Shown piece after piece: positions 26,197 to 35,240 of a stretch of DNA of 44,942 nucleotides. How positions within the stretch are numbered: the stretch's first letter is position 1; every line of letters starts with the position of its first letter. The notes below the pieces were generated by a model. The model had not been told where the DNA came from, did no database searches, and saw only the letters and a program-made list of their open reading frames with translations. The DNA comes from Streptomyces hygroscopicus subsp. hygroscopicus (GTDB lineage: Bacteria > Actinomycetota > Actinomycetes > Streptomycetales > Streptomycetaceae), in the NCBI RefSeq assembly GCF_001553455.1, contig NZ_BBOX01000125.1:1-44942 (forward strand), read 5' to 3'. A program made the position numbers and the translations under genes.

Positions 26197-27542
26197 CGGT
26201 ACTCCTCGCCGACCTTCTCGGCCAGCTGCTGCGACTTCTTCAATGCCGCGTCGACGGACTGCTTTCCGGCGATGGCGGCGCTGATCTCCTGGGCGACCTT
26301 GGTTCCCAGATCGGCGAATTCGGGGATGTCGACGAACTGGATGCCGATCGTCGGCCGCGGCTGCACGCCCGGATCACGCGGCTTCGCGCTGAGGATCGCC
26401 TTGCGGGTCTCCTCGGAGAAGCTGCCGGCGGTGTTCCGGTACTCCGCGGTGGAGTAGGTGGACGACCGCTTGCCCGCGGGCACGTTGGACCAGCCGAAGG
26501 TCTTGCCGACCAGGGACTCGTACTCCTTGCTGGAGGCCCAGGAGATGAACTTCCACGCGTTGTCGGGGTGGCGCGACGCCTTCTGGACGCCCCAGGCCCA
26601 GGTGTAGAGCCAGCCGGAGCTCTCGGTCTTCTCCACCGGCGCCTGGACGTAGCCGATCTTGCCCTTGACCGGGGACTTGGGCGACTCCAGCGACCCGGCG
26701 GCCGAGGTGGCGTCGTACCACATGGCGCTCTTGCCCTGGGTGAGGTTGTTCAGGCACTCGGCGAAGCCCGACTGGGCCGCGCCCGCCTCACCGTGCTTGC
26801 GCACCAGATCGACGTAGAACTTGGTCGCCTTGGTGAACTCGGGCGAGTCCAGCCGCGCCTTCCAGTCCTTGGTGAACCACGTCCCGCCGAAGGTGTTGAC
26901 CACCGTGGTCAGCGGGGCCATCAACTCGCCCCAGCCGGGCAGACCGCGCAGACAGATGCCGTTCATCCCCTTGCGGGCGCCGTCGACCTTGGCCGCGATG
27001 TCCGCGACCTGCTGCCAGGTGGGCCGCTCGGGCATCTTCAGGTGCTTCTCGGCGAGGATGTCCTTGCGGTACATCAGGAACGACGACTCGCCGTAGAAGG
27101 GCTCGGCGTAGAGCTTGCCGTCCTCCGCGGTCAGCGACTGCCGCATCGAGGGCAGGACGTCCTTCTGGTCGAATGCCTTGTCCTTGGCCGCGTAGCCGTC
27201 CAGCGGCAGCAGCCAGCCGTTCTTCGCGTAGAAGGGCACCTCGAAGTTGCTGATGGTGGCCACGTCGTACTGGCGGGCCTGGTTGGCGAAGTCCTGGCTG
27301 ATCTTGTCGCGGACCTCGTTCTCCGGCATCATCGTGAATCTGACCGTGATGCCCGTTTCCTTGGTGAAGTACTTCTTGGTGAGCTTCTGCAGGTCCACCA
27401 TCTGAGGGTTGTTCACCATCAGCACATTGATGGTCTTGTCGCCTGAGCTGCCGCCGCCCATACCGGCGCAACCGGTCAGGAGCGCGCCCGCGGTCAGGGC
27501 CACTACCGGTATCCGGGCAGCACGAAGAGTCAGGACTGGCAT
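26193..27542 (-). CDS. Sugar/polyol ABC transporter substrate-binding lipoprotein
   Basis: This 449-aa extracellular binding protein of the CUT1 type has a signal peptide with the lipobox LLTGC, where C25 would be lipidated. The mature domain has typical family 1 solute-binding features (FANQARQYDVATISNFEVPF, WYDATSAAGSLESP, WAWGVQKASRHPDNAWKFI). The pairing with a polyol-type dehydrogenase suggests a sorbitol/mannitol-like or rare-sugar ligand; this is inference. It is first in its operon, 51 bp after the DeoR gene. Confidence 0.92.
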   Translation of the reverse strand: MPVLTLRAARIPVVALTAGALLTGCAGMGGGSSGDKTINVLMVNNPQMVDLQKLTKKYFTKETGITVRFTMMPENEVRDKISQDFANQARQYDVATISNFEVPFYAKNGWLLPLDGYAAKDKAFDQKDVLPSMRQSLTAEDGKLYAEPFYGESSFLMYRKDILAEKHLKMPERPTWQQVADIAAKVDGARKGMNGICLRGLPGWGELMAPLTTVVNTFGGTWFTKDWKARLDSPEFTKATKFYVDLVRKHGEAGAAQSGFAECLNNLTQGKSAMWYDATSAAGSLESPKSPVKGKIGYVQAPVEKTESSGWLYTWAWGVQKASRHPDNAWKFISWASSKEYESLVGKTFGWSNVPAGKRSSTYSTAEYRNTAGSFSEETRKAILSAKPRDPGVQPRPTIGIQFVDIPEFADLGTKVAQEISAAIAGKQSVDAALKKSQQLAEKVGEEYR

Positions 27543-27593
27543 AACGGGTCCAATCGAAGGGACGTGGGGAAAGTAAAAAACAGGGGGAAGGCG

Positions 27594-28355
27594 TCAGACC
27601 CTGACGATCTGCGGGCCCAGCAGCGAATAGCGATGGGCCTCGGTCAGCGGTAGACCGGTGTCGGTCACGATCATCTCGAAGTCCGACACATCCGCGAACC
27701 GGCAGAAGCTGACGGCCCCGAACTTGGTGTGCACCCCGGAGAAGATCTTCCGCCGGGACACCCGCAGCACCTGGGCCTTGACCTCGCTGACCGCCGGATC
27801 CGGGGTGGTCAGGCCGTACTGGCGGGAGATGCCGTTGGCACCGATGAACGCGAGGTCGATGACGAAGCCCGAAAGCATATGCGTCGCCCAGTGGTCGACG
27901 GTGGCCATCGTGCCCCCGCGTACCCGGCCGCCGAGGAGCAGCACGGTGGTGTTGTCACGGGTGGCGAGGCCGGTGGCGGTCGTGAGGGAAGCGGTGATCA
28001 CGGTGAGCGGCCGGTCCCGGGGCAGGGCCTCCGCGATCAGTTGGGGGGTGAATCCCTCGTCGATGAAGACCGTCTCGGCATCGCCCAGCAGATCGGCCGC
28101 CGCGGTCGCGATCCGCGACTTCTCCGGAACGTGCATGGTGGTGCGGAAGGCGAGGGTGGTCTCGAAACCGGCGCTTTCCACCGGGTAGGCGCCGCCGTGG
28201 GTGCGCCGCACCAGTCCGTGCTGCTCCAGCACCCGCAGGTCGCGGCGCACCGTCTCCTTGGACACCCCGAGGTCGGCGGCGAGTTTGCCGACGTCCACGA
28301 CGCCGCCACGGCGAGCCGTGTCGAGGATCTCCCGACGGCGTTCCTCCGCGTCCAC
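27594..28355 (-). CDS. DeoR-family regulator of the importer-dehydrogenase operon
   Basis: This 253-aa regulator has an N-terminal HTH (VGKLAADLGVSKETVRRDLR) and a C-terminal DeoRC domain (VFIDEGFTPQLIAEAL, VITASL, LAFIGANGISRQYGLT). GTG 28355 follows a strong AGGAGGT. It lies directly upstream of the importer lipoprotein gene and in the same direction, so it is probably the first cistron and an autoregulator of the operon, sensing a phosphorylated sugar as is usual in this family. Confidence 0.9.
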   Translation of the reverse strand: MDAEERRREILDTARRGGVVDVGKLAADLGVSKETVRRDLRVLEQHGLVRRTHGGAYPVESAGFETTLAFRTTMHVPEKSRIATAAADLLGDAETVFIDEGFTPQLIAEALPRDRPLTVITASLTTATGLATRDNTTVLLLGGRVRGGTMATVDHWATHMLSGFVIDLAFIGANGISRQYGLTTPDPAVSEVKAQVLRVSRRKIFSGVHTKFGAVSFCRFADVSDFEMIVTDTGLPLTEAHRYSLLGPQIVRV

Positions 28356-28384
28356 GCCGCACCTCCTGCCTTGGTCTTTCGAGC

Positions 28385-28411
28385 TTGCGTGGCAGTTTTA
28401 CAAGCACGCAA
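28385..28411. promoter_or_regulatory. Inverted-repeat operator candidate upstream of the DeoR gene
   Basis: TTGCGTG (28385-28391) and CACGCAA (28405-28411) form a perfect 7-bp inverted repeat with a 13-nt spacer that contains the AT-rich GTTTTAC. It lies 30 bp before the GTG start. An overlapping pair GCTTG/CAAGC is also present. Confidence 0.55.
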
Positions 28412-28634
28412 CACGAGTGGCCAGCCTTGACGCTGAGGAGATCGTGACCGTATGCGCCCGTTTCACAACCGTTATCTCAGCAGCTCGGAAGGGGTGGGGC
28501 GACGGACGGTGAGGAACCCGGATGCCTGGTTCTCCGCCCGGCGGGCCCGTTTCTCGCCCGATTACCGAAAGAGGGCGTGAACGGAGCCCGACCGGGCGTG
28601 TTCAGATACTGGGGAATGCCCGAACGGACATGTG

Positions 28635-29984
28635 CTAACGGGCGAGTACTCCGGCGGCATCCAGAATCCTGCCCGCGACCTTCACCGAATCAACCAGCGG
28701 ATGGAGAGCGAGGGCGCGCAGGGCCGCGCCGCGGGCGATGCCCGAATCGGTGCCCGGTTCGGTCGTGGCCGCCTCGATGGCCGAACGCTCCACGGCCTTG
28801 AGCGACAACATCAGGCCAAGCTGGTCCGGCGCCACCGCACCGGTCGCCAGCGGTCGCGCCCCGCCCGCGTCCACCAGGCAGGGCACCTCCACCACGGCGT
28901 CCTCGTCCAGACCGGGGACGGAGGTACGGTTGCGCACGTTGAGGATCAGCGTGGCGCGCTCGTCGCGGGCGATGGCCCGCATGATGGCCAGCGCGATCCG
29001 GTCGTAGCCGCCGCCGTCCAGATCGCAGGAGTCGCGCTCCCAGCCGCCGGTGGCCTCGCGGCTCTCGGCCATGTACGTGGCCTCCCGCTCCAGCCGGGTG
29101 CGCTCCCACGCGCCGAGCGCTCCCGGGGTGCCGGAGCCCGCCGTCCGGTAGAACCGGGCCTGCTGGTCGCGGAGGAACTCCCCGCGGGTGGCCGGGGCCT
29201 GGCGGATCGCGGCCACCGCCTCCCGGTTGAAGTAGTAGTAGTGCAGGTACTCGTTGGGCAGCGCGCCCAGCGCCCGCAGCCACTCGGCGCCGAAGAGCTT
29301 GCCCTCCTCGAACGACTCCAGGGCGGCGGTGTCGCCGAGCAGTTCCGGCAGCCGGTCCCGGCCGTCCACCACCACCCGGCGCAGCCAGCCCAGATGGTTG
29401 AGCCCCACATAGTCGTAGCCGGCCCGGTCCGGGTCGGCGCCGAGCGCCCGCGCGGCGCGGCGGCACAGTCCGACCGGGGAGTCGCAGATGCCGATCACAC
29501 GGTCGCCCAGCACCCGCTGCATCGCCTCGGTGACCATGCCCGCCGGGTTGGTGAAGTTGATGACCCAGGCGTCCGGGGCCACGGCGGCGATCCGCTCGGC
29601 GATCTGCAGCGCCACCGGCAGGGTGCGCAGCCCGTAGAGCACCCCGCCCGCGCCGACGGTCTCCTGTCCCAGCACCCCCTCGCCGAGGGGGATCCGCTCG
29701 TCCCTCGCCCGGCCCTCCAGACCGCCGACGCGGATGGCCGAGAAGACGAAGTCGGCGCCGCGCAGCGCCTCGTCGAGATCGGTGGTGGCCCGGACCGCGG
29801 GGGCGGTGGGACGGCCCTCGGCCTGTTCGGCGAGGACCGCGCGGATCGCGTCCAGCCGGCCGCGGTCGGTGTCGTACAGCACCAGATCGGTGCAGCGTCC
29901 GGCCGCGTCCCCGGTGTCGTCGAGCAGGGCCCGGTACACCAGGGGCATACGGAAACCGCCGCCACCCAGCACAGTCAGCCTCAT
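28635..29984 (-). CDS. Glycoside hydrolase family 4 (6-phospho-beta-glucosidase type)
   Basis: This 449-aa NAD+- and Mn2+-dependent glycosidase belongs to GH4, whose members hydrolyse by transient oxidation at C3 and act on (6-phospho-)alpha- or beta-glucosides. Visible features are the NAD-binding start VLGGGGFRMPLVYRALL, INFTNPAG, the metal ligands C167 (GICDSP) and H197 (NHLGW), and the length. Most characterised relatives use 6-phosphosugars delivered by a PTS, but only ABC importers are nearby. The true substrate may therefore be unphosphorylated, or phosphorylated by the PfkB kinase. The start overlaps the regulator stop as ATGA. Confidence 0.9.
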   Translation of the reverse strand: MRLTVLGGGGFRMPLVYRALLDDTGDAAGRCTDLVLYDTDRGRLDAIRAVLAEQAEGRPTAPAVRATTDLDEALRGADFVFSAIRVGGLEGRARDERIPLGEGVLGQETVGAGGVLYGLRTLPVALQIAERIAAVAPDAWVINFTNPAGMVTEAMQRVLGDRVIGICDSPVGLCRRAARALGADPDRAGYDYVGLNHLGWLRRVVVDGRDRLPELLGDTAALESFEEGKLFGAEWLRALGALPNEYLHYYYFNREAVAAIRQAPATRGEFLRDQQARFYRTAGSGTPGALGAWERTRLEREATYMAESREATGGWERDSCDLDGGGYDRIALAIMRAIARDERATLILNVRNRTSVPGLDEDAVVEVPCLVDAGGARPLATGAVAPDQLGLMLSLKAVERSAIEAATTEPGTDSGIARGAALRALALHPLVDSVKVAGRILDAAGVLAR

Positions 29985-30742
29985 ACGGTCACTACCTCCA
30001 CATCGGCCTCGCGGAAAACGGCGAGCGTCGCCGGGTCGGATGTCTTGTTGGTGATCAGGGTGTCGATCCGCTCCGGTCCGCAGATCCGGGCCAGGCCGGT
30101 GTCACCCGGGAACTTCCCCGCCGTGACCAGCAGCACCACCTCCCGGGCCGCGCCGAGCATGGCCCGTTTGACGGGCACCTCCACATGGGTGCTGTCCAGC
30201 ACGCTGCCGTCCGGGAGCACCCCGCTGGCGCCGAGGAAGAGCCGGCCCACCCGCAGCTGGCGGATGTTGGACTCGGTGAGGAAGCCGACCACGGAGCGGT
30301 AGTTGGCGCGCACCTGCCCGCCCAGCAGGATCAGGGTCACCGCCGGATCGTCGCGCAGCTCCTCGTAGACCGCGAGATTGCTGGTCACCACGGTGACCGG
30401 ACGGCCGCGCAGCAGCTTGGCGAGCTGGAGGGTGGTGGTGCCGATGTCCAGCAGCAGCACATCGCCGTCCGCGACCAGCTCCGCGGCGGCACGGGCGACG
30501 GCCTCCTTGTCGGCCAGATCGTCGATCTCCACCTCGCCGAACGGACGCTCCTCGTCCTGGGTGGGCGCGGCCACCGCGCCGCCGTAGACCCGGGTGAGCC
30601 GGCCCGCCCGGCCCAGCTCGGTGAGGTCCCGGCGGGCGGTGGCCTCACTGACGCCCAGACGGGTGGCGATCTCCCCGACGGGCAGCACGCCCTCCTCGCC
30701 GAGGATGCTCAGCAGTTTCTCGTGCCGGGTCTCTCGCAGCAT
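29981..30742 (-). CDS. DeoR-family regulator coupled to the GH4 gene
   Basis: This 253-aa protein has an N-terminal HTH (VGEIATRLGVSEATARRDLT) and a C-terminal DeoRC domain (LLLDIGTTTLQLAKLL, VVTSNLAVYEEL, LFLGASGVLPDG). Its stop overlaps the GH4 start by four bases. It diverges from the PfkB kinase-importer operon and is the natural candidate to control both directions from the shared 151-bp promoter region. Confidence 0.9.
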   Translation of the reverse strand: MLRETRHEKLLSILGEEGVLPVGEIATRLGVSEATARRDLTELGRAGRLTRVYGGAVAAPTQDEERPFGEVEIDDLADKEAVARAAAELVADGDVLLLDIGTTTLQLAKLLRGRPVTVVTSNLAVYEELRDDPAVTLILLGGQVRANYRSVVGFLTESNIRQLRVGRLFLGASGVLPDGSVLDSTHVEVPVKRAMLGAAREVVLLVTAGKFPGDTGLARICGPERIDTLITNKTSDPATLAVFREADVEVVTV

Positions 30743-30761
30743 GGTGGCAACCTACTCCAGA

Positions 30762-30829
30762 TGAGCGAGTTTGCGCGAGTGTGATCGACCTCTTGCATTC
30801 ATCGCAGGTGAGGTGCAAGGTGTCGCTCA
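30762..30829. promoter_or_regulatory. Divergent promoter region with nested inverted repeats
   Basis: Outer arms TGAGCGA (30762-30768) and TCGCTCA (30823-30829) enclose inner arms CTTGCA (30792-30797) and TGCAAG (30814-30819). They lie between the DeoR-GH4 and PfkB-importer operons and are plausible binding sites for the DeoR protein. Confidence 0.5.
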
Positions 30830-30893
30830 CGCCACCCCGTCAGAAGGGTTCTGGGCTACGAACAGGCCATGCCGCACAAGGAAAGGCACGTCG

Positions 30894-32021
30894 GTGAGCA
30901 CCACGGCCGGAACACCCGATCCGATCCAACCGATCGACCCGCTCGCGGCGCAGCGCGCCCCCGCGGACCCCGAGCACGACGTCTACCTCACCGGCACCGT
31001 GTTCCTGGACATCATCTTCACCGGGCTCGACCACGCGCCCGTCCGCGGCACCGAGTCCTGGGCGCGCGGCATGGGATCGAGCCCCGGCGGCATCGCCAAC
31101 ATGGCCACCGCCCTCGCCCGGCTGGGGCTGCACACCACGCTCGCCGCCGCCTTCGGCACCGATGTCTACGGCGACTACTGCTGGGAGAGCCTCGCCCTCG
31201 GCGAGGGCGTGGACCTCACCCACTCCCGGCGCGTCGCCGGCTGGCACTCCCCGGTCACCGTCTCCATGGCGTACGAGGGCGAGCGCACCATGGTCACCCA
31301 TGAACACCCGGCCCCGCCGCCCGCCGTCCAGGGCGCGCCGCCCCGCTCCCGCGCCTGTGTGACCGCCTTCGAACCCGGACGCCAGGAGGACTGGGTGCGC
31401 CGGGCGCACGCCCAGGGAGCCAAGATCTTCGCCGATGTCGGCTGGGACGAATCCGGCCGCTGGGACCCCGCCGCGCTCCCCGATCTGCCCTACGCCCACG
31501 CCTTCCTGCCTAACGCGGCCGAGGCCCAGCGCTACACCCGCACCGACAGCCCCGAGCGAGCGGTGCGCGCCCTGGCCGACCTGGTGCCCATCGCCGTCGT
31601 CACCAAGGGAGCAGAGGGCGCGGTGGCCATCGACTCGCTCACCGGGGAGCGCGCCGAGGTGCCCGGACTGCCCGTGGACGCGCTGGATCCGACCGGGGCG
31701 GGCGATGTCTTCGTCGCCGGTTTCATGACCGGAACGCTCGCGGGCTGGCCGCTCGCCGACCGGCTCGCCTTCGCCAACCTCACCGCCGCCCTCTCCGTCC
31801 AGCACTTCGGCGGCTCGCTGGCCGCGCCCGGCTGGTCGGAGGTGGCCGCCTGGTGGAACCGTGCGCGGCGGTCGGCCGACGGCGGAGCGGACGCGGCCGG
31901 ACTCGCCCGCCGCTACGCCTTCCTGGGCGATCTGATCCCGGACCGGGTGCGCGACCACCCACGGCTGCGGGCGCTGCCCACCATCGGCTTCCGGGTGCAC
32001 GACAGCGCCCAACGGTCCTGA
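30894..32021 (+). CDS. PfkB-family carbohydrate kinase
   Basis: This 375-aa ribokinase-like sugar kinase transfers phosphate from ATP to a sugar. The N-terminal substrate motif is GSSPGGIANMATALARLG, and the C-terminal anion-hole/catalytic motif DPTGAGDVFVAGFMTG carries the catalytic aspartate. GTG 30894 is chosen for AAGGAAAGG about 9 nt upstream. It begins the plus-strand operon with an ABC importer 32 bp downstream, so it most likely phosphorylates the sugar this importer brings in. Confidence 0.92.
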   Translation: MSTTAGTPDPIQPIDPLAAQRAPADPEHDVYLTGTVFLDIIFTGLDHAPVRGTESWARGMGSSPGGIANMATALARLGLHTTLAAAFGTDVYGDYCWESLALGEGVDLTHSRRVAGWHSPVTVSMAYEGERTMVTHEHPAPPPAVQGAPPRSRACVTAFEPGRQEDWVRRAHAQGAKIFADVGWDESGRWDPAALPDLPYAHAFLPNAAEAQRYTRTDSPERAVRALADLVPIAVVTKGAEGAVAIDSLTGERAEVPGLPVDALDPTGAGDVFVAGFMTGTLAGWPLADRLAFANLTAALSVQHFGGSLAAPGWSEVAAWWNRARRSADGGADAAGLARRYAFLGDLIPDRVRDHPRLRALPTIGFRVHDSAQRS

Positions 32022-32052
32022 CGGCCCTGATCACCGCATCGAGGAGAACCCC

Positions 32053-33471
32053 ATGGAATTCGCCCGTACCGGGGCGCGCCCGCCACGCGGCAGAGCCGTC
32101 CCGGCCGCGCTCGCCCTCGGTGCCGTCCTGTTCGCCGCGGGCTGTGTCCCCGGCACCGACGGCTCGGGGGCCGCCGGTGCCCGGACCGGCGTGGCCACCG
32201 CCGTACCCGATCCCGCCACGGCCGGAAAGGTCACGCTGACCGTATGGGACCAGGAGATACGCGGCGGGACCAACGGTGAGATACAGCAGCTGAACCGGGA
32301 GTTCGAGAAGAAGTACCCCAATGTGCGGATCAAGCGGGTGGCCCGGAGCTTCACCGATCTGAAGACCACCCTGAAGCTGGCCGTCTCCGGCAACAACCCG
32401 CCCGATGTCATCCAGGCCAACCAGGGCTACCCGGACATGGTGGCCTTCGTCCGGGCCGGGCTGCTCACCCCGCTGGACGACTACGCCGGGATCTACGACT
32501 GGAACACCCGCTACCCCGCGACCCTGCTGGGCCTCAACCGGGTCTCCGCCGACGGCCGCGACTTCGGCCGCGGGCGGCTCTACGGCATCTCCCAGACCGG
32601 CGAGTACATCGGCCTCTACTACAACAAGGACGTGCTGCGGAAGGCCGGGCTGAAACCCCCGCGGACCTGGGGCGAGTTCACCGACGGCCTGGCCCGGCTG
32701 AAGGACCGCGGCGAGCTGCCGATCCAGTTCGGCAACCTCGACAAGTACCCGGCCATCCACACCTTCGGGGTGCTCCAGGACCAGCTCGGCGCCGCCGGTG
32801 CCCGCGACACCGTCCTCGGCCGCGGCGACGGCTTCGACAACGCCGCCACCAAGAACGCCGCGGCGACCCTCGCCGACTGGGCGAAGCGCGGCTATCTGCC
32901 CGGGGGCGCCAACGGCCTCGGCTACGACGACGCGGCCAAGCAGTTCGCCTCCGGCGACGGCGCGTACCTGCTGACCGGCACCTGGCAGCTGACCGACCTC
33001 AAGAAGCCGATGGGAGACAAGCTCGGCATCATGCCGCCCCCGCCCGCCAAGGCCGGCGCGGCCCCCGTCACCACCGGAGGCCAGGGGCTGGCCTGGTCCA
33101 TCACCTCCCGCTCCCGCCACCCGGAGGTGGCCGCCGCCTATCTGGACTTCCTCACCGACGCGCACGCCGCGGACGTGATGACCCGGCACGGAGTGCTGCC
33201 CGCCGTACCGGCGCGGGCCGCGGACCGGGTGAGCCCGGACACCGCCGACGGCCAGATGGTCGCCGGCTGGAAGCGGCTGAGCGCCGCCGACGGACTCGTC
33301 CCGTACCTGGACTACTCCACCCCCAGCTTCTACGACACGCTCTCGGCCGCCCTCCAGGGCGTGATCAGCGGCAAGACCTCCCCGGACGCCTTCGCCGCGA
33401 CCTTGCAGAAGGACTACGGGGCCTTCATGAAGAAGCGGCGCGAGCAGCACACGTCGGCGGGGACGGAATGA
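32053..33471 (+). CDS. Sugar ABC transporter substrate-binding lipoprotein
   Basis: This 472-aa extracellular solute-binding protein of family 1 has a signal peptide with lipobox FAAGC (C31). The mature part shows LTVWDQEIRGG, LNREFEKKYPNVRIKRV, NNPPDVIQANQGY and GLYYNKDVLRKAGLKPPRTW, all typical CUT1 sugar-binding features. ATG 32053 follows GAGGAGAA. Its stop overlaps the next permease start by four bases. Ligand not determined. Confidence 0.93.
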   Translation: MEFARTGARPPRGRAVPAALALGAVLFAAGCVPGTDGSGAAGARTGVATAVPDPATAGKVTLTVWDQEIRGGTNGEIQQLNREFEKKYPNVRIKRVARSFTDLKTTLKLAVSGNNPPDVIQANQGYPDMVAFVRAGLLTPLDDYAGIYDWNTRYPATLLGLNRVSADGRDFGRGRLYGISQTGEYIGLYYNKDVLRKAGLKPPRTWGEFTDGLARLKDRGELPIQFGNLDKYPAIHTFGVLQDQLGAAGARDTVLGRGDGFDNAATKNAAATLADWAKRGYLPGGANGLGYDDAAKQFASGDGAYLLTGTWQLTDLKKPMGDKLGIMPPPPAKAGAAPVTTGGQGLAWSITSRSRHPEVAAAYLDFLTDAHAADVMTRHGVLPAVPARAADRVSPDTADGQMVAGWKRLSAADGLVPYLDYSTPSFYDTLSAALQGVISGKTSPDAFAATLQKDYGAFMKKRREQHTSAGTE

Positions 33472-34376
33472 AGATCACCGCCCTGACCAGGGCCTACCGC
33501 CGCCGGGCGCCCGGTGAGCCGCGCGCCATCGGCTATCTCTACATCGCGCCCGCCCTCGCCGTGTACGCCGTCTTCCTGCTCTACCCGTTCGGGCAGTCGG
33601 TGTGGCTGTCCTTCGTGCACTGGGACGGGCTGTCGGTCGCCACCCCCGCCGGGCTCGACAACTACCGCGCGCTGTTCGCCGATCCGGCCCTGCGCGCCCC
33701 CTTCCGCCACGCGCTGCTGCTGCTCGTCTTCTACTCGGCGCTGCCGGTGGCCATCGGGCTGCTGCTGGCCGCCGTGATGTCCCGGGTCCGGGTCCGGGGG
33801 ATGACCTTCTTCCGCACGGTCCTGTTCCTGCCGCAGGTCCTGGCGCTGATCGTGGTCGGTGTGGCCTGGCGCTCGATCCTGGCCCCCGACGGGCTGCTCA
33901 ACGACGCGCTCCGCGCGGTCGGCCTCGGCGGCCTCGCCCGCCCCTGGCTCGGCGACTACACCTGGGCGCTGCCCGCCGTCGGCGTCGTCGGCACCTGGGT
34001 CGGCACCGGGCTGTGCATGGTCCTCTTCCTCGCCGGGGCCCAGCGCATCCCGCGTGAGCTGTACGAGGCGGCGCGGATGGACGGCGCCGGGCCGCTGCGC
34101 GAGTTCCTCGCCGTCACCCTGCCGGGCCTGCGGCCGCAGATCGCGGTGGCGCTGACGCTGACCATCGTGGCGGGGCTGCGCAACTTCGACCTGATCTACA
34201 TCACCACCAGCGGCGGTCCCGGCAACGCCACCTCCGTACCCGCCTACGAGGTCTACCACCGGGCCTTCGAGACCAACCAGGTCGGCTCGGCCGCCGCCGT
34301 CGGCGTGGCCCTCACCGCCCTGATCTTCGTCCTGACCGTCACGGTCTCCCGGCTCGTGGAAGGGCGGCGGGCATGA
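33468..34376 (+). CDS. Sugar ABC transporter permease, MalF type
   Basis: This 302-aa membrane permease has about six helices (first IAPALAVYAVFLLYPFGQSV). The EAA loop is RELYEAARMDGAGPLREFLA. Both ends overlap neighbouring genes by four bases, so the lipoprotein and both permeases are translationally coupled. Confidence 0.93.
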   Translation: MKITALTRAYRRRAPGEPRAIGYLYIAPALAVYAVFLLYPFGQSVWLSFVHWDGLSVATPAGLDNYRALFADPALRAPFRHALLLLVFYSALPVAIGLLLAAVMSRVRVRGMTFFRTVLFLPQVLALIVVGVAWRSILAPDGLLNDALRAVGLGGLARPWLGDYTWALPAVGVVGTWVGTGLCMVLFLAGAQRIPRELYEAARMDGAGPLREFLAVTLPGLRPQIAVALTLTIVAGLRNFDLIYITTSGGPGNATSVPAYEVYHRAFETNQVGSAAAVGVALTALIFVLTVTVSRLVEGRRA

Positions 34377-35197
34377 CGACACGGCTGGAACGCAACGTCA
34401 CCTACGGCATCCTCGCCGTCTTCACCGTCATCGCGCTCACGCCCGTGATCGGCGTCCTCTCCACGGCCTTCGGCTCGCAGAGCTCCCTGGACACCGGCTT
34501 CTCGCTGCCGAGCGGCGGTCTGCACTGGAACAACTTCACCGATGCCTGGAGCCGTGGCCACTTCGGCACCTATCTGGGGAACTCGGTCCTGGTCACGGCG
34601 GTCGTGGTGGCCGCCACCACGGTGCTGGCCGTCCTCGCCGCCTATGCCTTCGGGGTGATGCGGTTCCCCGGCTCCACGGTGCTGTTCTACCTGTTCGTGA
34701 TCGGGCTGACGCTGCCCCAGGAGGCGCTGGTCGTCCCGCTCTACTTCGATCTGCGCCACGCCGAACTCACCGACACCTCCTGGGCGTTGATCCTGCCGCA
34801 GACCGCGCAGTCCCTGGCCTTCGGGGTCTTCTGGATGCGCACGTACTTCCGCGGCAGCGCACGGGCGGTGATCGAGGCGGCCCGGCTCGACGGGGCGAAC
34901 ACCTGGACCACGCTGTGGCGGGTCCTGGTCCCGATGGGCCGTCCGGCGATCTCCACCATGGTCGTGATCACCTTCATGTGGACCTGGAACGAGTTCCTGA
35001 TGGCCCTGGTGATGGTCAGCGACGAGGCCCACCGCACGGTCCCGCTCGGCCTCGCCTTCTTCCAGGGCCAGCACAGCTCCGACGCGGTGCTGCTCGCGGC
35101 GGCCTCGGTGCTCATCGCGCTGCCGGTGGTCGTGGTCTACGTGGCGCTGCAGCGCCGGTTCATCGAGGGCATGCTGGGCGGGGCGGTGAAGGAATGA
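34373..35197 (+). CDS. Sugar ABC transporter permease, MalG type
   Basis: This 274-aa permease is the partner of the previous one. The EAA loop ARAVIEAARLDGANTWTTLW precedes the last helices. It is the final gene of the kinase-importer operon, and again no ATPase follows. Confidence 0.93.
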   Translation: MTTRLERNVTYGILAVFTVIALTPVIGVLSTAFGSQSSLDTGFSLPSGGLHWNNFTDAWSRGHFGTYLGNSVLVTAVVVAATTVLAVLAAYAFGVMRFPGSTVLFYLFVIGLTLPQEALVVPLYFDLRHAELTDTSWALILPQTAQSLAFGVFWMRTYFRGSARAVIEAARLDGANTWTTLWRVLVPMGRPAISTMVVITFMWTWNEFLMALVMVSDEAHRTVPLGLAFFQGQHSSDAVLLAAASVLIALPVVVVYVALQRRFIEGMLGGAVKE

Positions 35198-35204
35198 GCC
35201 CGGC

Positions 35205-35233
35205 GCCCGCCGCCCCGCGACGGGCCGGCGGGC
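35205..35233. terminator. Bidirectional terminator
   Basis: GCCCGCCG (35205-35212) pairs perfectly with 35226-35233, with an additional inner CCCCG/CGGG stem. It lies in the 43-bp convergent gap between the permease and the DUF72 gene. Confidence 0.65.
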
Positions 35234-35240
35234 ACCGCGG

